DNA of 64,000 bases from Hylemonella sp. Lineage in GTDB: Bacteria; Pseudomonadota; Gammaproteobacteria; Burkholderiales; Burkholderiaceae_C. The DNA lies in the NCBI RefSeq assembly GCF_027532185.1, contig NZ_JAPZSV010000009.1, forward strand, positions 1-64,000. Reading direction: 5' to 3'. A model generated the notes under the pieces. It was not told where the DNA came from. It was given only the letters and a program-made list of their open reading frames with translations, and ran no database searches. This document shows positions 53,813 through 63,299 of this stretch, in pieces. How positions within the stretch are numbered: the first letter of the stretch is position 1; every line of letters begins with the position of its first letter. A program made the translations under genes and the position numbers.

Positions 53813-54703
53813 ATGAGCACCCCCACAGCCTCCGCCCCCCACGCCAAGGCCGAGATCCTGGCCCAAGCCCTGCCTTACATCCGCAAGTTCCATGGCAAGA
53901 CCATGGTCATCAAGTACGGTGGCAATGCCATGACTGATCCGGCCCTGCAGGCTGCCTTTGCCGAAGACGTGGTGCTGCTCAAGCTGGTGGGCATCAATCC
54001 CGTGGTGGTGCATGGCGGTGGCCCGCAGATTGAGACGGCGCTCAAGCGCCTGGGCAAGAAGGGCGAGTTCATCCAGGGCATGCGGGTCACCGATGCCGAG
54101 ACCATGGAGGTGGTCGAGTGGGTGCTGGCGGGCGAAGTGCAGCAGGACATCGTGGGTCTGATCAACCAGGCGGGCGGCAAGGCTGTGGGCCTGACGGGCC
54201 GTGACGGCGGCCTGATCCGTGCCAAGAAGCTGCGCATGCTGGACCAGCAGGACCCGAGCAAGGAGCACGATGTCGGCCAGGTGGGCGACATCGTGGGCAT
54301 CGACCCGAGCGTGGTCAAGGCCCTGCAGGACGACCAGTTCATTCCCGTGGTCAGCCCGATCGGCTTCGGCGAACACAATGAGAGCTACAACATCAACGCC
54401 GACGTCGTGGCCGCCAAGCTGGCCACGGTCTTGCAGGCCGAGAAGCTGCTCATGCTGACCAACATCCCGGGGGTGCTGGACAAGCAGGGCGCTTTGCTGC
54501 CTGAGCTGACCATGAAGCGCATCGACGAGCTCGTGGCTGATGGCACCATTTCGGGCGGCATGCTGCCCAAGATTGCCGGTGCCCTGGATGCCGCGAAGAG
54601 CGGGGTCAACGCCGTGCACATCATCGACGGCCGCGTGCCCCACGCCATGCTGCTGGAAATCCTGACGGACCAGGCCTACGGGACGATGATCCGCTCGCAC
54701 TGA
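53813..54703 (+). CDS. argB: Acetylglutamate kinase ArgB
   Basis: A 296-residue amino-acid kinase that phosphorylates N-acetyl-L-glutamate in arginine biosynthesis. [10 protein letters not shown] and [31 protein letters not shown] bind the phosphate and the substrate; [19 protein letters not shown] and [13 protein letters not shown] bind ATP. The start at 53813 fits family length; the open frame from 53720 overlaps pglF. Housekeeping gene marking the end of the polysaccharide island. Confidence 0.97.
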   Translation: MSTPTASAPHAKAEILAQALPYIRKFHGKTMVIKYGGNAMTDPALQAAFAEDVVLLKLVGINPVVVHGGGPQIETALKRLGKKGEFIQGMRVTDAETMEVVEWVLAGEVQQDIVGLINQAGGKAVGLTGRDGGLIRAKKLRMLDQQDPSKEHDVGQVGDIVGIDPSVVKALQDDQFIPVVSPIGFGEHNESYNINADVVAAKLATVLQAEKLLMLTNIPGVLDKQGALLPELTMKRIDELVADGTISGGMLPKIAGALDAAKSGVNAVHIIDGRVPHAMLLEILTDQAYGTMIRSH

Positions 54704-54828
54704 GTGGATGTGGCACGATCTCTGCATCCTGCAACAGGCCTGCACCGAGGTTGCGGAGTGGGCGGCCACTGAGGAGTAACCCCTAGCCGGCACTGTGCGA
54801 GAATCAAAAAAAGGGATTTCCGAACACC

Positions 54829-55482
54829 ATGTCTGACGCCGATCTCAACCCCGCTGCCGAGCCGACCGAATCTGCCGCCACCCCGGCCCGCAAGCGCCCC
54901 AAGCCAGGCGAGCGCCGCATCCAGATCCTGCAGGCCCTGGCCAGCATGCTGGAGCAGCCGGGTGCCGAACGCATCACCACGGCCGCGCTGGCGGCCAAGC
55001 TGGAAGTAAGTGAGGCCGCGCTTTACCGGCACTTCGCCAGCAAGGCCCAGATGTTCGAAGGCCTGATCGAGTTCATCGAGCAGGCCGTCTTCACCCTGGT
55101 GAACCAGATTGCCGAGCGCGAAGCCGGTGCCACGGATCCATCCGCCGGTTCCCGCCATGCAGGCAAGGTCGTCACCATGCTGCTGCAGTTTGCCGAGAAG
55201 AACCCCGGCATGGTGCGCGTGATGGTCGGCGATGCCCTGGTCTACGAGAACGAGCGCCTGCAGCAGCGCATGAACCAGTTCTTCGACAAGATCGAATCCA
55301 CGCTCAAGCAGTGCCTGCGGGAAGGCGCCGCCGGGTCGGCCACGCCCACGGCTGACGCCCAGGTCCAGGCCTCGGTGCTGACGGCCTTTGTGGTGGGCCG
55401 TCTGCAGCGCTTCGCGCGCTCGGGCTTCCGCCGTGCACCCACCGAGCATCTGGACGCCAGCCTAGGCCAGATGCTGCGCTGA
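54829..55482 (+). CDS. slmA: Nucleoid occlusion factor SlmA
   Basis: A 217-residue TetR-fold protein that in other proteobacteria binds DNA sites away from the terminus and blocks FtsZ ring assembly over the nucleoid. HTH: ITTAALAAKLEVSEAALYRHFASKAQMFEGLIEFIE. AEKNPGMVRVMVGDALVYENERLQQRM and LRQCLREG-like segments in the C-terminal half follow SlmA. The argB-slmA neighbourhood is usual in Comamonadaceae as I recall. The 125-bp gap upstream holds no gene. Confidence 0.93.
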   Translation: MSDADLNPAAEPTESAATPARKRPKPGERRIQILQALASMLEQPGAERITTAALAAKLEVSEAALYRHFASKAQMFEGLIEFIEQAVFTLVNQIAEREAGATDPSAGSRHAGKVVTMLLQFAEKNPGMVRVMVGDALVYENERLQQRMNQFFDKIESTLKQCLREGAAGSATPTADAQVQASVLTAFVVGRLQRFARSGFRRAPTEHLDASLGQMLR

Positions 55483-55542
55483 GCCGCCGGCCCCACGGCG
55501 GGTGCCCGGGTCGCACCGTTATAAGAACCGACAGGAGACCGC

Positions 55543-56406
55543 ATGAAACTCGTGCGCTATGGCAAGCCGGGCAAGGAAAAACCGGGCCTGATCGATGCCG
55601 CCGGGCAGCTGCGTGACCTCAGCGCCGTGCTGCCCGACATCGGCCCGGCCCAGCTGTCCGACGCAGCGCTGGGCAAGCTGCGCAAGCTCAAGACTGATCA
55701 GTTGCCTCTGGTGCGCGGCAAACCGCAGCAAACGGTGCGTCTGGGCTGCCCCGTGGCCGGTATCGGCAAGTTCATCGCCATCGGCCTGAACTACAGCGAC
55801 CATGCCAAGGAAGCTGGCATGCCCATCCCCAAGGAACCCATCGTCTTCACCAAGGCCATCAGCTGCATCCAGGGCCCGGACGACGACGTTATGCTGCCCA
55901 AGGGCTCGGTCAAGGGCGATTGGGAGGTGGAGCTGGGGGTGGTCATTGGCCGAGAAGCGCGACACGTCACGCAGAAGGCGGCGCTGGACCATGTGGCGGG
56001 CTACTGCCTGTCCAACGACGTCAGCGAACGCGAATTTCAGCTCGAGCGCGGTGGCCAGTGGGACAAGGGCAAGGGCTGCGACACCTTCGGACCGCTCGGG
56101 CCCTGGCTGGTCACGAAAGACGAGATCCCCAACCCCCATAAGCTGGCCATGTGGTTGGACATCAACGGCCAGCGCATGCAGACCGGCAACACCCGCACCA
56201 TGATCTTCAGCGTGGCCAAGATCGTCAGCCACCTGAGCGAGTACATGACCCTGATGCCGGGCGATGTCATCATCACTGGCACCCCGCCCGGCGTGGGGCT
56301 GGGCATGAAGCCCCAGCGTTTCCTCAAGGCTGGAGACGTCATCACCCTGGGCATCGAGGGTCTGGGTACCCAGACCCAGCGCGTGGTGCCTTTCCGCAAG
56401 CCCTGA
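55543..56406 (+). CDS. Fumarylacetoacetate hydrolase-family protein
   Basis: A 287-residue FAH-superfamily enzyme. Metal-binding acidic residues lie in WEVELGVVIGREA and YCLSNDVSEREFQ; GPWLVTKDEIP, TGTPPGVGLGMKP are family signatures. Members include ureidoglycolate lyases, 2,4-diketo-3-deoxy-L-fuconate hydrolases and oxaloacetate decarboxylases, and the exact reaction cannot be inferred. A good intrinsic terminator follows at 56440-56470. Confidence 0.9.
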   Translation: MKLVRYGKPGKEKPGLIDAAGQLRDLSAVLPDIGPAQLSDAALGKLRKLKTDQLPLVRGKPQQTVRLGCPVAGIGKFIAIGLNYSDHAKEAGMPIPKEPIVFTKAISCIQGPDDDVMLPKGSVKGDWEVELGVVIGREARHVTQKAALDHVAGYCLSNDVSEREFQLERGGQWDKGKGCDTFGPLGPWLVTKDEIPNPHKLAMWLDINGQRMQTGNTRTMIFSVAKIVSHLSEYMTLMPGDVIITGTPPGVGLGMKPQRFLKAGDVITLGIEGLGTQTQRVVPFRKP

Positions 56407-56439
56407 AGCGGCCGTCCCGGCCGCGGGATAGTCCCCATG

Positions 56440-56470
56440 ACGCCAGCCACGCGCTGGCGTATTCTTTTTA
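56440..56470 (+). terminator. Rho-independent terminator after FAH-family gene
   Basis: An 8-bp perfect stem (56440-56447/56453-56460) with a 5-base loop is followed by ATTCTTTTTA. It lies 34 bases after the stop codon and ends the argB-slmA-FAH side before the next promoter. Confidence 0.8.
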
Positions 56471-56481
56471 GAACGTCTGGG

Positions 56482-56530
56482 TTGACGACCGGGATTTTTG
56501 GTGCAAAATAGCACGACCGTTCGTTTTATT
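56482..56530 (+). promoter_or_regulatory. Promoter with TetR-type operator for beta-oxidation operon
   Basis: TTGACG at 56482-56487 and CAAAAT at 56504-56509 (16-bp spacing) make a plausible sigma-70 promoter. An imperfect palindrome (ACGA-CCGT-TCGT, 56513-56524) within GCACGACCGTTCGTTTTATT lies over the expected start site. Such a motif is consistent with an operator for a FadP-like TetR regulator of fatty-acid degradation, which is the gene that follows. The assignment to that regulator is inferred. Confidence 0.55.
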
Positions 56531-56538
56531 TTCAACCC

Positions 56539-57294
56539 ATGCCTGTCGTCCCTCTGGCTACCAAGACCCCGCGCTCCGGCGCCCGCGCTGCGGCGCGCGA
56601 TGGGCGCGCCCTGCACAAGGGCCAGCAGACCAAGCTCGCCATCATCGATGCGGCCCTGGGCCTGGCGGCCCAGATCGGCCTCGAAGGCCTGAGCATCGGC
56701 GTGCTGGCCGAAGTCACGGGCATGAGCAAGTCCGGTGTTTTCGCCCACTTCGGTTCGCGTGAGGAGCTGCAGATCTCGGTGATCCGCGAGTACTTCGCGC
56801 GTTTCGAGCAGGAGATCTTCTACCCCGCGCTCGAAGAGAAGCGGGGGCTGCCGCGCCTGCGCGCCCTGTTCTCCAACTGGATGAAGCGTGTGACCGTGGA
56901 AATCCAGTCCGGCTGCATCTTCATCAGCGGTGCCGTGGATTTTGACGACCGCCCCGGCCCCGTGCGTGATGCCCTGGCCAGCTCGGTCAAGATCTGGCTC
57001 GCCGCCGTGCAGCGCGCCGTGGTCCAGGCCAAGGAGGAGGGCCAGCTTGCGGCGGACGCCGATGAGCAGCAGGTCGGTTTCGAGATCCACTGCCTGATCC
57101 TGGGCGTGCACTACGAAGCCCGTTTCCTCAAGGCCCCCGGCTCGATCGCCCGCGCAAACAAGGCTTTCGAGCAGATCCTGGCGCGCTACAGCGCCGACGC
57201 CAAGGCCGTCAAGACCGTGACATCCAAGGCGGCCACTGTGAAGGCTGCCCGCAAACCCGCATCCAAAACCCTCATCACATCCAAACAGGAGTAA
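56539..57294 (+). CDS. TetR/AcrR-family regulator of beta-oxidation operon (FadP-like)
   Basis: A 251-residue TetR protein. HTH: IGVLAEVTGMSKSGVFAHFGSREELQISVIREYF. The C-terminal ligand domain is followed by an Ala/Lys-rich tail. It is 3 bp upstream of the acyl-CoA dehydrogenase gene and is cotranscribed with the beta-oxidation genes. FadP was described in betaproteobacteria as a TetR repressor of fatty-acid degradation relieved by acyl-CoA; identity here is inferred from context. Confidence 0.88.
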   Translation: MPVVPLATKTPRSGARAAARDGRALHKGQQTKLAIIDAALGLAAQIGLEGLSIGVLAEVTGMSKSGVFAHFGSREELQISVIREYFARFEQEIFYPALEEKRGLPRLRALFSNWMKRVTVEIQSGCIFISGAVDFDDRPGPVRDALASSVKIWLAAVQRAVVQAKEEGQLAADADEQQVGFEIHCLILGVHYEARFLKAPGSIARANKAFEQILARYSADAKAVKTVTSKAATVKAARKPASKTLITSKQE

Positions 57295-57297
57295 GCC

Positions 57298-59094
57298 ATG
57301 CCCAGCTACAACCCGCCCCTGCGCGACATGCAGTTCGTGATGCACGAAGTGCTCAAGGTCAGCGACGCGCTGAAGGAAATTCCGCGCCACGCCGACACCG
57401 ATGCCGACACCATCAACGCGGTGCTCGAAGAAGGCGGTAAGTTCGCCGCCGAGGTGATCTTCCCGCTCAACATCAGCGGTGACGCCGAAGGCTGCAAGCT
57501 GGACAAGACCACGCACGAGGTGACCGCACCCAAGGGCTTCAAGGAGGCCTATGCGCAGTACATCGAAGGCGGCTGGGCCGCACTCTCCTGCGATCCCGAA
57601 TACGGCGGCCAGGGCCTGCCCTTCGTGATCAACCAGTGCTTCTACGAGATGATGAACTCGGCCAACCAGGCCTGGACCATGTACCCCGGCCTGTCGCATG
57701 GCGCCTACGAGTGCCTGCACGCCCATGGTACCGACGAGCAGAAGAAGCTCTTCCTGCCCAAGCTGGTCAGCGGCGAGTGGACCGGCACCATGTGCCTGAC
57801 CGAACCCCATTGCGGTACCGATCTGGGCATGCTGCGCACCAAGGCCGAGCCCCAGGCTGACGGCAGCTACAAGCTCAACGGCGCCAAGATCTTCATCAGC
57901 GCGGGTGAACACGATCTGGCCGAGAACATCGTGCACCTGGTGCTGGCCCGCCTGCCCGACGCGCCCAAAGGCAGCAAGGGCATCAGCCTCTTCCTCGTGC
58001 CCAAGTTCAAGGTCAAGGCCGACGGCTCGCTGGGCGAGCGCAACGGTATCTACTGCGGCGGCCTAGAGCACAAGATGGGCATCCATGGCAACGCCACGGC
58101 CCAGATGATCCTGGACAACGCCGTCGGCACCCTGGTGGGCCAGCCCAACAAGGGCCTGCAGGCCATGTTCGTGATGATGAACGCCGCGCGCCTGGGCGTG
58201 GGCAACCAGTCCCTGGGCCTGACCGAGGTGGCTTACCAGAACGCCCTGGCCTACGCGAAGGACCGCATCCAGATGCGCAGCCTCTCGGGTACCAAGGCCA
58301 AGGACAAGGAAGCCGATCCCATCATCGTGCACCCCGACGTGCGCAAGATGTTGCTGACCGCCAAGGCCTACGCCGAGGGCGGCCGCGTGCTGGCCTGCTA
58401 CTGCGCCCTGCTGCTGGACCAGCACCTCTACCACCCCGACGAGAAGGTGCGCAAGGACAGCGACGAGATGCTGGCCCTGCTGACCCCCATCATCAAGGCC
58501 TTCCTGACCGACAACGGCTTCGAGGCCACCGTGATGTGCCAGCAGGTCTTCGGCGGCCACGGCTACATCAAGGAGTGGGGCATGGAGCAGTTCGTGCGCG
58601 ATGCCCGCATCAACATGATCTACGAGGGCACGAACACCGTGCAGTCGCTGGACCTGCTGGGCCGAAAGATCCTGGGCAACAACGGCGCCACGCTCAAGAA
58701 GTTCGGCAAGCTGGTCGGCCAGCTGGTGGAAGAAGAGGGCGTGAACGAGAAGATGGCCGAGTTCATCAACCCGCTGGCCGTTCTGGGTGACCAGATGACC
58801 AAGTTCACCATGGAAATCGGCTTCAAGGGCCTGCAGAACCCGGACGAGGTGGGCGCCGCCGCGGTGGACTACCTGCGTGTGGCTGGCCATCTGGTGTTCG
58901 GCTACTTCTTCGCGCGCATGGCTTCCGTGGCGTTGAAGGAAATCGCCGCCGGCAATACGGATCCCTTCTATCAGGCCAAGCTGCAGACCGCACGCTTCTA
59001 CTTCGCCAAGCTCTTCCCCGAGACCGCGACGCTGATGCGCACCGCCCGTGCCGGCTCCAAGGTCCTGATGGACACCGACCTGGCTCTGGCCTGA
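57298..59094 (+). CDS. Acyl-CoA dehydrogenase
   Basis: A 598-residue FAD-dependent dehydrogenase of the large bacterial class with a C-terminal extension (as in DmdC and FadE-like enzymes). FAD/substrate segments: MCLTEPHCGTDLGML, KIFISAGEHD, and the catalytic-Glu region WGMEQFVRDARINMIYEGTNTVQSLDLLG. First oxidation of beta-oxidation of fatty acyl-CoA. It is followed by DUF2147, FadN-type and thiolase genes on the same strand. Confidence 0.93.
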   Translation: MPSYNPPLRDMQFVMHEVLKVSDALKEIPRHADTDADTINAVLEEGGKFAAEVIFPLNISGDAEGCKLDKTTHEVTAPKGFKEAYAQYIEGGWAALSCDPEYGGQGLPFVINQCFYEMMNSANQAWTMYPGLSHGAYECLHAHGTDEQKKLFLPKLVSGEWTGTMCLTEPHCGTDLGMLRTKAEPQADGSYKLNGAKIFISAGEHDLAENIVHLVLARLPDAPKGSKGISLFLVPKFKVKADGSLGERNGIYCGGLEHKMGIHGNATAQMILDNAVGTLVGQPNKGLQAMFVMMNAARLGVGNQSLGLTEVAYQNALAYAKDRIQMRSLSGTKAKDKEADPIIVHPDVRKMLLTAKAYAEGGRVLACYCALLLDQHLYHPDEKVRKDSDEMLALLTPIIKAFLTDNGFEATVMCQQVFGGHGYIKEWGMEQFVRDARINMIYEGTNTVQSLDLLGRKILGNNGATLKKFGKLVGQLVEEEGVNEKMAEFINPLAVLGDQMTKFTMEIGFKGLQNPDEVGAAAVDYLRVAGHLVFGYFFARMASVALKEIAAGNTDPFYQAKLQTARFYFAKLFPETATLMRTARAGSKVLMDTDLALA

Positions 59095-59110
59095 TCACGT
59101 TAGCCTCCGC

Positions 59111-59566
59111 ATGTTTCCGGTGAAGCTCCTGAAATCCGGTCTGGTCGCCACCAGCTTCGTGCTGGTGGCGCTGGGCGTCCAGGCCCAGCCCACGCCCGCG
59201 GGCCTGTGGAAGACCATCGACGATGCGAGCCAGAAGGAGAAATCCCTGGTGCGCATCCGCGAGGTGGGCGGCGTCTACTCGGGCACGATCGAGAAATTCC
59301 TCGACCCCGAGACCAAGGCCGACGCGGTCTGCGAGAAGTGCACGGATGAGCGCAAGAACCAGCCCGTGCTGGGCATGACCATCTTGCGCAGCCTGCAACA
59401 AAGCGCCGACAACAAGGAGGTCTGGGAGGGCGGCAACGTCCTGGACCCGAACAACGGCAAGGTCTACCGCGCCCGTCTCAAGCCCATCGAGGGCGGCAAG
59501 AAGCTGGAAATGCGGGGCTACATCGGCCCCTTCTACCGCACCCAGGTCTGGGTCCGGGTGGAATAA
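59111..59566 (+). CDS. DUF2147 domain-containing secreted protein
   Basis: A 151-residue protein with a signal peptide (MFPVKLLKSGLVATSFVLVALGVQA) and the small beta-barrel DUF2147 domain: GLWKTIDDASQKEKSLVRI, YSGTIEKFLD and MRGYIGPFYRTQVWVR. It recurs in fatty-acid operons of Burkholderiales, but its function is unknown; lipid or fatty-acid handling in the periplasm is a guess. Cysteines at about 75 and 78 could form a disulfide. Confidence 0.87.
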   Translation: MFPVKLLKSGLVATSFVLVALGVQAQPTPAGLWKTIDDASQKEKSLVRIREVGGVYSGTIEKFLDPETKADAVCEKCTDERKNQPVLGMTILRSLQQSADNKEVWEGGNVLDPNNGKVYRARLKPIEGGKKLEMRGYIGPFYRTQVWVRVE

Positions 59567-59585
59567 ATCCCTAGGAAAGAAAACC

Positions 59586-62006
59586 ATGTCACGATTCCAA
59601 GTCCGCAAAGTCGCCGTGCTCGGCGCCGGCGTGATGGGCGCGCAGATTGCCGCCCACCTGGTCAACGTCAAGGTGCCGGTCGTGCTGTTCGATCTGCCGG
59701 CCAAGGAAGGCCCCAAGAACGGCATCGTCACCAAGGCCATCGAGAACCTCAAGAAGCTCAAGCCCGCACCGCTGGGCGTGGCCGATGACGCCGCACTGAT
59801 CCAGGCCGCCAACTACGAAGAGAATCTCAGCCTGCTGGGCGAGTGCGACCTCATCATCGAGGCCATCGCCGAGCGCATGGACTGGAAGCTCGATCTCTAC
59901 AAGAAGATCGCACCTCACGTGGCCAAGCATGCCATCGTGGCCTCCAACACCTCCGGCTTGTCCATCACCAAGCTGTCCGAGGCGCTGCCCGAAGCCATCA
60001 AGCCGCGCTTCTGCGGTATCCACTTCTTCAACCCGCCGCGCTACATGTACCTGGTGGAGCTGATCGCCACGCCCACCACCCAGCCGGCCATCCTGGACCA
60101 GCTCGAGACCTTCGTCACCAGCGGCCTGGGCAAGGGTGTGGTGCGCGCCAAGGACACGCCCAACTTCATCGCCAACCGCGTCGGCATCGCCGGCATGCTG
60201 GCCACGATGAAGGAAGTCGAGAACTTCGGCCTGAGCTACGACGTGGTCGACGATCTCACAGGCAAGAAGCTCGGCCGTGCCAGTTCCGGCACCTTCCGCA
60301 CCGCCGACGTGGTGGGCCTGGACACCATGGCGCACGTCATCAAGACGCTGCAGGACAACCTGGACGAGAAGAGCGACCCCTTCTACGCCAGCTTCGGCAC
60401 GCCCGCCGTGCTCAAGACCCTGATCGAGATGGGTCACCTGGGCCAGAAGAGCAAGGCCGGTTTCTACAAGAAGGTCGGCCGCGACATCCTGCGCTTCGAC
60501 CTGGAGGCCAAAGAGTATGTGCCCGGCGGCCAGAAGTCCGATGCGGTCTACGAGCGCATGCTCAAGAAGCCGGCCGGTGAGCGCCTCAAGCTCTTGCGCA
60601 ATGCCGAGGGTGCGCAAGGCCGTTTCCTCTGGGCCATCCTGCGCAACAGCTTCCACTATGCGGCCGTGCACCTGGCGACCATCGCCGAGACCGCAGCCGA
60701 TGTGGACCTGGCCATGCGCTGGGGCTTCGGCATGAAGCAGGGCCCCTTCGAGCTCTGGCAGGAAGCCGGCTGGCTGGAAGTGGCCAAGATGATCCAGGAG
60801 GACATCGACGCCGGCAAGGCGCTCTCCAAGGCGCCGCTGCCCAAGTGGGTGTTCGAGGGCCCGGTGGCCAAGGCCGGCGGCGTGCACACGCCCGAAGGCT
60901 CCTTCAATCCGACAACCGGCAAGTTCCAGCCGCGCAGCCAGCTGCCGGTCTATGGCATCCAGTACTTCCGCGAAAGTCTGCGTGGCGACGGCTCGGCCGA
61001 CTACAAGACGGCGGGCAAGACCCTGCACGAGGACGAGGCCATCCGCATCTGGACCCTGGACGAGAACCGCGAGGCCGTCACCGGCAGCGTGCTGATCGCC
61101 AGCATCAAGAGCAAGATGCACGCGATCGGCCCTGGCGTGGTCGAAGGCCTGGTGCGCGCCGTCGAGCTGGCCGAGGCCGATTACCAGGGCCTGGTGATCT
61201 GGTCCGGCGACGAGCCCTTCAGCGTGGGCGCCGATCTGCAAGCCACCCTGCCGGCCTTCATGGTCGCAGGCGTGGGCGCCATCGAGGGCGCCGAGCAGGA
61301 GATGCAGCAGATGATGCTGCGCCTGCGCTACGCCGGCGTGCCCGTGATTTCAGCCGTCCGCGGCATGGCCCTGGGCGGCGGCTGCGAGCTGGCGGTCTAC
61401 TCGGCGCGCCGTGTGGTGGCGATGGAAAGCTATATCGGCCTGGTCGAGGTTGGCGTGGGCCTGGTGCCGGGCGCCGGCGGTCTGACCTATATCGCGCGCC
61501 GTGCGGCCGAGAACATGGCCACCTCCACCGGCAAGGACCTCCTGCCCTTCCTGACCGAAGGCTTCACTGCCGCGGCCATGGCCAAGGTGGGCACCAGCGC
61601 GCTGGAGTCGCGCAAGCTGGGCTATCTGCTGGACAGCGACATCATCGTGCCCAACAAGGACGAACTGCTCTACACCGCGCTCAATGAGGCGCGTGCCATG
61701 TACCAGGGCGGCTGGCGCGCGCCGCACCGTCGCCCCTTCCCGGTGGCGGGCCGCAACGGTCTGGCAACCATCCGTGCACAGCTTGTCAACATGCGCGACG
61801 GTGGCTTCATCAGCGCGCACGACTTCCATATTGCCACCCTGATCGCCGAAGTGGTCTGTGGCGGTGACGTCGACGCCGGCTCGCTGGTGACCGAGGAGTA
61901 CCTGATGGCCCTGGAGCGCAAGGCCTTCTGCTCGCTCATCGTCCATCCGAAGACGCAAGAGCGGATCATGGGGATGCTCAACACCGGCAAGCCGGTCCGC
62001 AACTGA
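59586..62006 (+). CDS. 3-hydroxyacyl-CoA dehydrogenase/enoyl-CoA hydratase (FadN type)
   Basis: An 806-residue bifunctional beta-oxidation enzyme. N-terminal NAD domain VAVLGAGVMGAQIAAHLVNV (about 8-27) and IHFFNPPRYMYLVELI; the C-terminal crotonase part has SVGADL and GMALGGGCELAVYSARRV oxyanion loops. This dehydrogenase-first order is as in FadN; E. coli FadB has the opposite order. It hydrates trans-2-enoyl-CoA and oxidises the hydroxyacyl-CoA. AGGAAAG precedes the ATG. Confidence 0.95.
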   Translation: MSRFQVRKVAVLGAGVMGAQIAAHLVNVKVPVVLFDLPAKEGPKNGIVTKAIENLKKLKPAPLGVADDAALIQAANYEENLSLLGECDLIIEAIAERMDWKLDLYKKIAPHVAKHAIVASNTSGLSITKLSEALPEAIKPRFCGIHFFNPPRYMYLVELIATPTTQPAILDQLETFVTSGLGKGVVRAKDTPNFIANRVGIAGMLATMKEVENFGLSYDVVDDLTGKKLGRASSGTFRTADVVGLDTMAHVIKTLQDNLDEKSDPFYASFGTPAVLKTLIEMGHLGQKSKAGFYKKVGRDILRFDLEAKEYVPGGQKSDAVYERMLKKPAGERLKLLRNAEGAQGRFLWAILRNSFHYAAVHLATIAETAADVDLAMRWGFGMKQGPFELWQEAGWLEVAKMIQEDIDAGKALSKAPLPKWVFEGPVAKAGGVHTPEGSFNPTTGKFQPRSQLPVYGIQYFRESLRGDGSADYKTAGKTLHEDEAIRIWTLDENREAVTGSVLIASIKSKMHAIGPGVVEGLVRAVELAEADYQGLVIWSGDEPFSVGADLQATLPAFMVAGVGAIEGAEQEMQQMMLRLRYAGVPVISAVRGMALGGGCELAVYSARRVVAMESYIGLVEVGVGLVPGAGGLTYIARRAAENMATSTGKDLLPFLTEGFTAAAMAKVGTSALESRKLGYLLDSDIIVPNKDELLYTALNEARAMYQGGWRAPHRRPFPVAGRNGLATIRAQLVNMRDGGFISAHDFHIATLIAEVVCGGDVDAGSLVTEEYLMALERKAFCSLIVHPKTQERIMGMLNTGKPVRN

Positions 62007-62026
62007 TTGGCCGCAAAGGAATCATC

Positions 62027-63220
62027 ATGAAACAAGTTCAAGACGCCTACATCGTTGCCGCCACGCGCACGCCCATCGGCCGCTCGGGCCGTGGCTACTT
62101 CCGCAACACCCGCCCCGACGACCTGCTGGTGGCCGCCATCAAGAGCGCCATGACCCAGGTGCCCACGCTGGACCCCAAGGCGATCGAGGACGCCATCATC
62201 GGCTGTTCCTTCCCCGAGGCTGAGCAGGGCATGAACATGGCGCGTATCGCCGTGGGCCTGGCCTTCAACCACCCGGTGGGCGGTGTGACCGTCAACCGTT
62301 TCTGCGCCTCGGGTGTCACGGCCATCCAGATGGCGGCCGACCGCATCCGCGTGGGCGAGGCCGACGTGCTGATCGCCGGCGGTGCCGAGTCCATGAGCCT
62401 GGTGCCCATGGGCGGCGTCAAGCCCTCTTTCAACCCCGAGGTCTTCGCGCGCGACGAGAACGTCGGCATTGCCTACGGCATGGGCCTGACGGCCGAGAAG
62501 GTGGCGCAGCAGTGGAAAGTCACGCGCGAGATGCAGGACGCGTTTGCGCTGGAGTCGCACATGCGTGCCGTCAAGGCGCAGAAGGCCGGCGAGTTCACCG
62601 ACGAGATCACGCCGATCGACGTGGTCGAGCGCACGCCCGATCTGGCCAGCGGTGAGGTCCTCACGAAGAAGCGCACCGTCAACCTCGACGAAGGCGCGCG
62701 CCCCGACACCACGCTGGAGGCGCTGGCCAAGCTGCGCCCCGTGTTCTCGGCCCGCGGCAGCGTGACGGCCGGCAACAGCTCGCAGACCAGCGACGGCGCG
62801 GGCGCGCTGATCCTGGCCAGCGAGAAGGCGGTCAAGCAGTTCGGCCTCAAGCCGCTGGCGCGTTTTGTCAGCTTCGCCGCGCGCGGCGTGCCGCCCGAGA
62901 TCATGGGCATCGGCCCCATTGAGGCCATTCCCGCTGCGCTGCGCTACGCCGGCCTCAAGCACGAGGACATTGGCTGGTTCGAGCTCAACGAAGCCTTCGC
63001 GGCCCAGTCGCTCGCCGTGATCAACAGCCTGGGCCTGGACCCGTCCAAGGTCAACCCCATGGGCGGCGCGATTGCCCTGGGCCACCCGCTGGGCGCCACG
63101 GGCGCCATCCGCGCGGCCACGGTCGTGCACGCGCTGCGTCGCCACAACCTGAAGTACGGCATGGTGACCATGTGTGTCGGTACGGGCCAGGGGGCTGCGG
63201 GTATTTTCGAGCGCGTGTAA
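62027..63220 (+). CDS. Acetyl-CoA C-acyltransferase (thiolase)
   Basis: A 397-residue thiolase for the last step of beta-oxidation. Nucleophile C93 in VNRFCASGVTAIQMA, NEAFAAQS (residue ~320), GGAIALGHPLGATG with the His, and CVGTGQGAAGIFE with the second Cys are all present. Follows the FadN-type gene by 20 bp. No FadE/FadD is adjacent, so acyl-CoA ligase must be elsewhere. Confidence 0.96.
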   Translation: MKQVQDAYIVAATRTPIGRSGRGYFRNTRPDDLLVAAIKSAMTQVPTLDPKAIEDAIIGCSFPEAEQGMNMARIAVGLAFNHPVGGVTVNRFCASGVTAIQMAADRIRVGEADVLIAGGAESMSLVPMGGVKPSFNPEVFARDENVGIAYGMGLTAEKVAQQWKVTREMQDAFALESHMRAVKAQKAGEFTDEITPIDVVERTPDLASGEVLTKKRTVNLDEGARPDTTLEALAKLRPVFSARGSVTAGNSSQTSDGAGALILASEKAVKQFGLKPLARFVSFAARGVPPEIMGIGPIEAIPAALRYAGLKHEDIGWFELNEAFAAQSLAVINSLGLDPSKVNPMGGAIALGHPLGATGAIRAATVVHALRRHNLKYGMVTMCVGTGQGAAGIFERV

Positions 63221-63228
63221 GAGGACAA

Positions 63229-63253
63229 GAGCGGACGCCTCCGGTGTCCGCTC
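63229..63253 (+). terminator. GC-rich hairpin after thiolase gene
   Basis: An 11-bp stem with one G-T wobble and a TCC loop lies 8 bases after the thiolase stop. There is no U-tract, so it may be an attenuating or mRNA-stabilising hairpin more than a full terminator. Confidence 0.45.
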
Positions 63254-63299
63254 GTCCCGACCCGGCGTCTAGACCGGGCGGGCACCAGAGGGGAACACC

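Noticed and set aside
55519-57936. An 805-codon minus-strand frame across the FAH, TetR and ACAD genes
   Set aside because: Each plus-strand gene has clear family motifs; the minus-strand product has none and spans a terminator and promoter.
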